Part shown: piece by piece, positions 19,616 through 23,961 of the stretch
Numbering within the stretch: the stretch's first letter is position 1
Layout: each line of letters starts with the position of its first letter
IMG/VR virus record: IMGVR_UViG_3300046002_004872
Span: 1 to 23,961 of that record
Direction: 5' to 3' (one strand)
DNA from: a virus
DNA length: 23,961 bases
Position numbers and translations under genes: made by a program
The notes under the pieces: model-generated
Told to the model about the DNA's origin: nothing
The model's input: the letters and a program-made list of their open reading frames with translations, nothing else
Database searches by the model: none

Positions 19616-21678
19616 GCAATGCAATTCTTACGACAGCGCTCCGCTTTGCAGCAGCTGGAATTAGCGCCGTTCCAGTAGCAGCCGACGGATCTAAACGCCC
19701 CGGATTGCCAGCATGGACGGCCTACCAGAAGAAGCGACCAACACCCGAAGAATTAATGGGCTGGTTTGCTAAGAAGCAAGACGGCGTCGGCATTATCTGC
19801 GGATCCGTATCTGGCAACCTCGAAATGTTGGAACTTGAAGGCAGAGCCGTCGCTAAGAAACTTCACATCGAACTGCGTGAGATATTCGAAAGTAGCGAGC
19901 ATGGACATCTTTGGACAAAGCTCGTCAACGGATACATGGAAGCAACACCTTCCGGCGGAATTCACTGGCTCTACCGAATAAGCGACGGCAAAGTGCCAGG
20001 CAATACCAAGATCGCACAGGCAGCCGGTGAAGACGGCGGATGCCTAGCAGAAACACGCGGTGAAGGTGGATTCGTGATCACAGCGCCATCTGGCGGCAAG
20101 TGCCACCCTTCAGGCAACGCCTGGCAGATCAGCGCAGGATCCATTGAAACAATTCCAACCTTCACGATGGCAGAGCGCGAGATTATTCACCAGTACTTCG
20201 CACTTTACGATGAAGTACCAAAGGCTGAATGGATAGAAGAAGAGACGAAGCCACGCAAAGACGGCATCGAGACACCAGGAGATGCTTATAACGAAACCGT
20301 CACCTGGGAAAGCATTCTCGAACCCCTGGGATGGACAAAGGTTTATAGCAAAGGCGAATCGACCGCCTGGCGACGTCCAGGCAAGTCCGAAGGCATATCA
20401 GCGACGACAAACTTCAACGGCAACGGCAAACTCTTCGTCTTTAGCACCTCGACAATTTTCACAGCTCAGAGCAGTTATTCAAAATTTGCCGCCTACACAC
20501 AGATAGAGCACAAAGGTGACTTCAAAGCAGCTGCATCACATCTGCGATCGCAGGGCTTCGGGGCAAAGACTGAACTGCGCACTGATTGGCAACAAATCGA
20601 AGCCCATAACCCGAGCCACGTGCAACTCCACGATGAGAACGAAGAGATCGCAACCAGCTCGTGGATTCCACAGGACATCACCGATATGCAACTCGAAGAT
20701 GAACCCGGGCCATCGATTCTAAAGCGCGAAGACGGCAACCATATCCTTTATGCAAACAAGATAAACGCCATCTTTGGAGAGAGTGAAAGCGGCAAGACTT
20801 GGATCGCCATCGAAGCGGTGCGCCAAGAATTAGCCAAAGGTCACTGCGTCTTTTACATGGACTTCGAAGACAGCGCTCGCGGAATTAGAGGTCGCCTCAA
20901 GACCATGGGCGTGGCAACTTCAGGGCTGCGACATTTCAGATACGCAAACCCAGACGAAGGAATCACACGTGGCATCGTCGAAGTCATCCAAAGCGAGATT
21001 CAGATCCACAAACCATCCTTGATCGTTATCGACGGCGTCAACGCAGCGATGAACTTGCTCGGCCTAGACTTGGAGAAGAACAAGGATGCCACCACATTCT
21101 CCCAGCTCATCCTTCGCCCACTTCGAATGGAAAACGCGGCCATCTTGACTATTGACCACGTCACGAAGAGCAAGGACACCAGGGGCAACTACGCCATCGG
21201 AGCACAGGCAAAGAGAGCAGACATCGACGGCGTAGCGATTGCAGTCGACGTGGCGATGCCATTTGGCAGGGGCTTGGACGGTTGCCTGAATCTAAAAGTA
21301 ACCAAAGACCGGCCAGGATTTGTCCGCGCCATCTGCCAGGACGCCAAAGACCTCGGTGTCGCAAACTTGAAGAGCAACAAAGACGGAACGATTACCGTCA
21401 CGATTAGCGGCGGCACGATCGTGGTGACGACGAAGGAGCAGAAGCTTCAGGAACTTTCCAACTTCTTCGAACAAACCGGAACCGAGATGGGCCAGAACGA
21501 CATCCGCAAAGGGCTTCGACAAGAAGGAATTGAGATCGGCAACCAGGAACTAGGGCAGGCTTTGGAACAGCTCATCGCTGGTGGCTTCGTCGAATTTAGG
21601 AAACAAGGGCAGAAGTATCTCTACAAATTTAAGACACAATTCATGATCGGCGACGTCAATGCATGGGAAGCGGAGTAA
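19612..21678 (+). CDS. Prim-Pol / RepA-like helicase fusion (replicative primase-helicase)
   Basis: A 688-residue protein. N-terminal part (about residues 1-200) is a bifunctional primase/polymerase (Prim-Pol) domain: AAAGISAVPVAADGSKRPGL, DGVGIICGSVSGNLEMLELEG (the acidic motif position) and SGGIHWLYRI with the conserved His. A middle linker (about 200-370) includes AWRRPGKSEGISATTNFNG. From about residue 370 is a RecA/RepA-like ATPase (AAA_25 type): Walker A GESESGKT at residues 389-396, Walker B LIVIDG with Asp474, and a sensor ILTIDHVTK. A C-terminal winged-helix part (EQKLQELSNFFEQTGTE to IAGGFVEFRKQGQ) may bind DNA. It would prime and unwind phage DNA. The candidate origin lies directly downstream. 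Confidence 0.9.
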   Translation: MSNAILTTALRFAAAGISAVPVAADGSKRPGLPAWTAYQKKRPTPEELMGWFAKKQDGVGIICGSVSGNLEMLELEGRAVAKKLHIELREIFESSEHGHLWTKLVNGYMEATPSGGIHWLYRISDGKVPGNTKIAQAAGEDGGCLAETRGEGGFVITAPSGGKCHPSGNAWQISAGSIETIPTFTMAEREIIHQYFALYDEVPKAEWIEEETKPRKDGIETPGDAYNETVTWESILEPLGWTKVYSKGESTAWRRPGKSEGISATTNFNGNGKLFVFSTSTIFTAQSSYSKFAAYTQIEHKGDFKAAASHLRSQGFGAKTELRTDWQQIEAHNPSHVQLHDENEEIATSSWIPQDITDMQLEDEPGPSILKREDGNHILYANKINAIFGESESGKTWIAIEAVRQELAKGHCVFYMDFEDSARGIRGRLKTMGVATSGLRHFRYANPDEGITRGIVEVIQSEIQIHKPSLIVIDGVNAAMNLLGLDLEKNKDATTFSQLILRPLRMENAAILTIDHVTKSKDTRGNYAIGAQAKRADIDGVAIAVDVAMPFGRGLDGCLNLKVTKDRPGFVRAICQDAKDLGVANLKSNKDGTITVTISGGTIVVTTKEQKLQELSNFFEQTGTEMGQNDIRKGLRQEGIEIGNQELGQALEQLIAGGFVEFRKQGQKYLYKFKTQFMIGDVNAWEAE

Positions 21679-21684
21679 ACAGCC

Positions 21685-21824
21685 TGTGGATAACTTAACT
21701 GTTCCGCCGTTCCGCACCGTTCCGCACCGTTCCCCGGAACACCTCGGCAAGAGCGACCAAACCGTTCCGCTGTTCCCCCCCTATAAGGGGGAACGCGGAA
21801 CGGTGGAACAGCAGCCAAAGGAAC
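21685..21824. repeat. Iteron-like array and large hairpin (candidate replication origin)
   Basis: The gap after the primase-helicase holds a DnaA-box (TGTGGATAA, 21685-21693, reverse of TTATCCACA). Three contiguous 10-bp repeats follow: GCCGTTCCGC (21706), ACCGTTCCGC (21716), ACCGTTCCCC (21726), preceded by a partial copy with GTTCCGC at 21701, and another ACCGTTCCGC at 21761. GTTCC also occurs at 21772 and, inverted as GGAAC, at 21736, 21790, 21797, 21805 and 21820. ACCGTTCCGC-T-GTTCCCCC (21761-21779) pairs with GGGGGAACGCGGAACGGT (21787-21804): 18 bp with one bulged T and a 7-base loop. There is no T-run after it, so it is a poor terminator. Origin, operator, or both are possible. Confidence 0.6.
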
Positions 21825-21831
21825 AGAATAA

Positions 21832-22206
21832 ATGATGAATTCAAACTTTACCCCCATCTTTTGCACAGGCTGTGGAAAACTTCTCTGGCAAGGTTTCACC
21901 GTCGGATTTCAGATCAGACTTGACCCCGGAACTTTGACCATTCAAGAAGAGATTATTAAACGAATCCAGGGCAGCCGAACATTTGAACTACATAGGACGG
22001 CCGTATCATTTGAAGCGGATCTGCGATCGGTGAATGCCATCCAGAGAAGCCAGGGCAGGCAGCCATTAATTCTAGCCAGCCATACTTGCAGTAAGACGAT
22101 GGAGATATTCAGACTCAAGGGCCAAGAACCGGACGCCGATGAGATCCCGGATTATTGGAATAGAAGGAAGAAGCCAGAGCTCGAATACGAAGGGATACCG
22201 TTCTGA
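21832..22206 (+). CDS. Zinc-finger-like protein downstream of the candidate origin
   Basis: A 124-residue protein. It begins MMNSNFTPIFCTGCGKLLWQ, with Cys11-x2-Cys14 and a later HTCSK (around residue 83-87) that could complete a metal site. Between are LDPGTLTIQEEIIKRIQGSR and RTAVSFEADLRSVNAIQRS. I recall similar actinophage proteins with a CxxCG..L..G....R.DP..LT start whose function is unknown. Basic helix-rich composition fits DNA or RNA contact. The start could be either of two adjacent ATG codons. It overlaps the next gene by one base (TGATG). Confidence 0.7.
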   Translation: MMNSNFTPIFCTGCGKLLWQGFTVGFQIRLDPGTLTIQEEIIKRIQGSRTFELHRTAVSFEADLRSVNAIQRSQGRQPLILASHTCSKTMEIFRLKGQEPDADEIPDYWNRRKKPELEYEGIPF

Positions 22207-22943
22207 TGGACTGCACAATCTGCGCAAAGAAGACCGAGCGAGCAGGAGCCTGCAACCGGTGCTCAATCAAAGTCCGCACCCAGATTGCAGAACTTCCACA
22301 GCTTCACAAAGAGGCCAAGCAATTCCTTCAGCCATCCAGGACAGGATCAGGGGCAGTTAGCACCGAGCGCAGCATTGGAATCAACATCGCAGCCTTAGAT
22401 TTCACGATGGCAACCGAACTGCTCCGAACCCTTCACTCATGGGAAAGTATGATCCGCTTCGATCGCAAACTGACACCGCCGGCCTTGATCATGAAAGAGC
22501 AAACAACAGACGGCGAAGTCTTGGCAACGGTCACCTTTCACCTAACACATTTGGACTGGTCAATCCAGCAAACATGGGCAGCAGACTTCGCCCACGAAAT
22601 CCAGATCATTCATGCCAAAGGAAGGGCAGCTGCAAAGCGCTTCTCAGAACAGCCCCGGCGAATCCCATGTCCAAGCGATGAGTGCAGTAAGTACGTGGTG
22701 ATCGATGCCGATAACTTAACAGCCGAAGTCGCCTGCTTCGGATGCAAGCAGCAATGGACGGTGTTGCGGTTGATAGCATTGGCAATGAGTAACCCGAGCA
22801 AAACCTTCTACCTCGATGTTGAAGCAATTGCAATGTGGCTAGGAATTACAGAGCGCGAAGTTTATAGAACGATAAAGAAGAACGACATCCAGAGAAGAGG
22901 AAGTCTTTATGACATCGCAGCAATTATTAAGGCACGATCATGA
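22206..22943 (+). CDS. Zinc- and HTH-containing DNA-binding protein
   Basis: A 245-residue protein of a type common in actinophages. It has an N-terminal C3-x2-C6, then C16-x2-C19 (DCTICAKKTERAGACNRCS), and a second Cys4 cluster, C155-x4-C160 (CPSDEC) with C177-x2-C180 (CFGC). A helical middle (HTLHSWESMIRFDRKL type) and a C-terminal helix-turn-helix (AIAMWLGITEREVYRTIKKN) with IQRRGSLYDIAAI follow. The design is that of a phage transcription regulator or DNA-processing scaffold. It may act at the divergent or origin regions. Target unknown; the HTH is a good pattern match by eye. Confidence 0.75.
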   Translation: MDCTICAKKTERAGACNRCSIKVRTQIAELPQLHKEAKQFLQPSRTGSGAVSTERSIGINIAALDFTMATELLRTLHSWESMIRFDRKLTPPALIMKEQTTDGEVLATVTFHLTHLDWSIQQTWAADFAHEIQIIHAKGRAAAKRFSEQPRRIPCPSDECSKYVVIDADNLTAEVACFGCKQQWTVLRLIALAMSNPSKTFYLDVEAIAMWLGITEREVYRTIKKNDIQRRGSLYDIAAIIKARS

Positions 22944-23035
22944 TGAATGATTTGACAAAACTGTCAATCAAATCTGATACGCTTGCGCTCAGCAGATGCA
23001 ATCATTCCTGGAACAATAAGGCAATGGCATGTTGA
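22940..23035 (+). CDS. Possible 31-residue protein (uncertain)
   Basis: A short frame with ATGA overlap to the upstream gene, starting MMNDLTKLSIKSDTLALS and ending at TGA 23033-23035, 7 bases inside the next gene. It fills an otherwise gene-free 85 bases, but the same bases hold a good promoter candidate, and no family is recognised. It may be a chance frame. Confidence 0.3.
   Translation: MMNDLTKLSIKSDTLALSRCNHSWNNKAMAC
22952..22980 (+). promoter_or_regulatory. Promoter candidate with overlapping inverted repeat
   Basis: TTGACA (22952-22957, a perfect -35 consensus) is followed after exactly 17 bases by TGATAC (22975-22980). The -35 box is the left arm of a perfect inverted repeat, TTGACA-AAAC-TGTCAA (22952-22967), an obvious repressor site. 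It lies just upstream of the last cluster (23029 onward), which would be transcribed from it. Confidence 0.55.
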
Positions 23036-23229
23036 ATATAACAATTAGCATCGGCGATGTTCATACAGATATGACGACTGACAATAACTTATCATTCGAC
23101 GCAATCGAGTCATTACTAAACCGAGCAGTAACAGCAACGCTACAATCATATCTATCGCTGCCGGAGAAGGATAGGCTCGCCCTTTACGGATCGGATTACG
23201 ATGACGACGCCGATGGAGATACCGACTGA
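23029..23229 (+). CDS. Small acidic protein
   Basis: A 66-residue protein starting MLNITISIGDVHTDMTTDNN. Core: LSFDAIESLLNRAVTATLQS (helix), LPEKDRLALYGSD, and an acidic C terminus of alternating Asp. It overlaps the endonuclease VII gene by 29 bases. No ribosome site is obvious beyond AAGGCAATGGC. No family recognised. Confidence 0.6.
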   Translation: MLNITISIGDVHTDMTTDNNLSFDAIESLLNRAVTATLQSYLSLPEKDRLALYGSDYDDDADGDTD

Positions 23230-23590
23230 AAGAACATGCACCAGATGTAAAGAAACTAAACCACTGCACTTCTTCTGTAAAGATAGAAGAAGAGCAGATG
23301 GAGTGCGTGAATCATGTAAGCATTGCAGGAGTGTTGATCGCAGGATTATTCATAAGGCGAATAAGAATCGCCAGGCAATACTAGAAGAACAGAACCATGC
23401 GTGCGCTATCTGTGGCGTTCATGTTGAAGAGAGCGCAACGAAATTTGTAATGGATCACGATCATCAAACGAATCAAGTGCGTGGAATACTTTGTAGCAAC
23501 TGCAACGTTGGACTTGGATACTTCAAAGACCAGCCAGGCAGACTTGGTCAAGCAATCAAATACCTCATGGATTACGATGGCCTTACCTAG
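23201..23590 (+). CDS. Recombination endonuclease VII-like (HNH, treble clef)
   Basis: A 129-residue protein. Zinc ligands of the nuclease core are Cys68-x2-Cys71 (ACAICG) and Cys98-x2-Cys101 (LCSNCN). Between them is DHDH (residues 85-88) in VMDHDHQTNQVRGIL, the catalytic metal-binding part, followed by NVGLGYFKD, which is the endonuclease VII signature. An additional N-terminal pair, C13-x2-C16 and C39-x2-C42, may form another zinc knuckle. T4 endonuclease VII resolves branched DNA before packaging. Start at the first ATG; a second ATG four codons later is possible. It overlaps the next gene by 14 bases. Confidence 0.9.
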   Translation: MTTPMEIPTERTCTRCKETKPLHFFCKDRRRADGVRESCKHCRSVDRRIIHKANKNRQAILEEQNHACAICGVHVEESATKFVMDHDHQTNQVRGILCSNCNVGLGYFKDQPGRLGQAIKYLMDYDGLT

Positions 23591-23885
23591 ACCATGCAAA
23601 GACTGTGGAGCCATTGCACGCGCAGCTCGATGCGAAGAATGCGATCGCATATTCAAACGAATCAAAGAAGCAACAAGGCCATCACGTGCGCAACGCGGAT
23701 ACGATTACCAGTGGCGACAGATCAGTAAAGCATTAAGACAAGAGCAACCCTGGTGCAGCGCATGCGGCCGGACATCAGACTTAACCGTTGATCACATAAA
23801 ATCGCTGGCCGAAGGCGGCCTGACAATCAGATCCAATCTTCAAGTTCTCTGCCGAAGTTGCAATTCGAGCAAGTCAGATCAATAA
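23577..23885 (+). CDS. HNH endonuclease (terminase-adjacent type)
   Basis: A 102-residue protein; the ATG inside the end of the previous gene gives MALPRPCKDCGAIARAARC. An N-terminal zinc knuckle has C7, C10, C19 and C22 (CKDCG, RCEECD); then YDYQWRQISKALRQEQPWC, C60-x2-C63 (CSACG), DLTVDHIKSLAEGG (Asp72-His73), Asn87 in SNLQVLC, and C92-x2-C95 (CRSC) with the last Lys99 in NSSKSD. This is the HNH motif (D-H, N, N/K). Proteins of this type beside the terminase take part in packaging of HK97-like phages. The window ends 76 bases later, where a terminase small subunit would be expected. Confidence 0.9.
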   Translation: MALPRPCKDCGAIARAARCEECDRIFKRIKEATRPSRAQRGYDYQWRQISKALRQEQPWCSACGRTSDLTVDHIKSLAEGGLTIRSNLQVLCRSCNSSKSDQ

Positions 23886-23896
23886 CCACACACAGA

Positions 23897-23926
23897 CCCC
23901 CCACCCGGCATATTCCGGTAGGGGGT
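23897..23926 (+). terminator. Weak hairpin after the HNH gene (tentative terminator)
   Basis: CCCCCCACCCGG (23897-23908) can pair with CCGGTAGGGGG (23915-23925) with a bulge on each side, around a 6-base loop. It is followed by TAAAAC, not a T-run, so terminator strength is doubtful. A second small hairpin, CGGGG with CCCCG, lies at about 23943-23960. Confidence 0.3.
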
Positions 23927-23961
23927 AAAACCTCAGATTGAACGGGGGGAGTTCACCCCGA

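Noticed and set aside
21761-21804. The large hairpin as a terminator for the primase-helicase gene
   Set aside because: There is no T-run after the stem, and it is built from the iteron units, so a binding or origin role fits better.
21621-21899. A 92-codon minus frame across the iteron region
   Set aside because: It is made of the repeat sequence and the antisense of two genes; no ribosome site or family pattern.
1-23961. Integrase, attachment site or lysogeny repressor
   Set aside because: No tyrosine or serine integrase motif and no CI-type repressor were seen in the window, so a temperate lifestyle is not supported, though the missing part of the genome was not seen.

Overview
This window is about two thirds of the genome of a tailed phage with a long non-contractile (siphovirus-type) tail. 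It starts in the last codons of a gene at the capsid position and stops just after an HNH endonuclease gene of the kind that sits before the terminase in HK97-like phages. The terminase, portal, protease and most of the capsid genes are therefore presumably just outside the two ends. The host is very probably an actinobacterium: the phage carries a WhiB-type iron-sulfur regulator, an r1t-type holin, a Cas4-type exonuclease beside an ssDNA-binding-like protein, and a Prim-Pol/helicase, a set typical of actinophages. The base composition is moderate (neither GC-rich nor very AT-rich) and the proteins are short and densely overlapped. That fits a phage of small-genome freshwater Actinobacteria, but this last point is inference. 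No integrase or recognisable lysogeny repressor was found.

Layout, left to right. (1) 1-6697, head-tail joining and tail: head-tail adaptor, tail terminator, a small accessory gene, two tandem major tail (tube) genes, a tail assembly chaperone with a clear -1 programmed frameshift signal, a basic gp10-like protein, the tape measure protein and a distal minor tail protein. (2) 6711-9686, adhesion: a repeat-containing fibre-like protein, three tandem paralogues sharing an IPSTY motif, and small proteins. Codon use shifts within the first of these genes, suggesting a swapped receptor-binding module. (3) 9688-12207, host lysis and envelope: small membrane proteins, a secreted Pro-Thr/coiled-coil protein, an r1t-like holin, a CHAP endolysin and another holin-like protein. 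(4) 12211-14718, a translationally coupled cluster of a DUF6378-type protein, two glycosyltransferase-like proteins and an NAD-dependent sugar epimerase, closed by a perfect 16-bp bidirectional terminator. (5) 14767-15635, a leftward operon of five very small genes (zinc-ribbon, unknown, membrane, ribbon-helix-helix, membrane). (6) 15636-15875, a divergent control region with palindromes and a DnaA-box sequence. (7) 15876-23885, the rightward early/replication operon: PD-(D/E)XK nuclease, WhiB, lysozyme-like protein, YqaJ-tail-like protein, Cas4-type exonuclease, ssDNA-binding-like protein, a tRNA-like element, Prim-Pol/helicase, an iteron-rich candidate origin, zinc/HTH proteins, endonuclease VII and HNH endonuclease.

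The convergent units meet at the 14719-14758 terminator. The observations most worth checking are the frameshift signal with its stacked hairpins, the anticodon-less tRNA-like element, the 10-bp iteron array with an 18-bp hairpin and DnaA box downstream of the primase-helicase, the envelope-spanning secreted protein, the sugar-modification cluster, and the tandem fibre and tail-tube paralogues.
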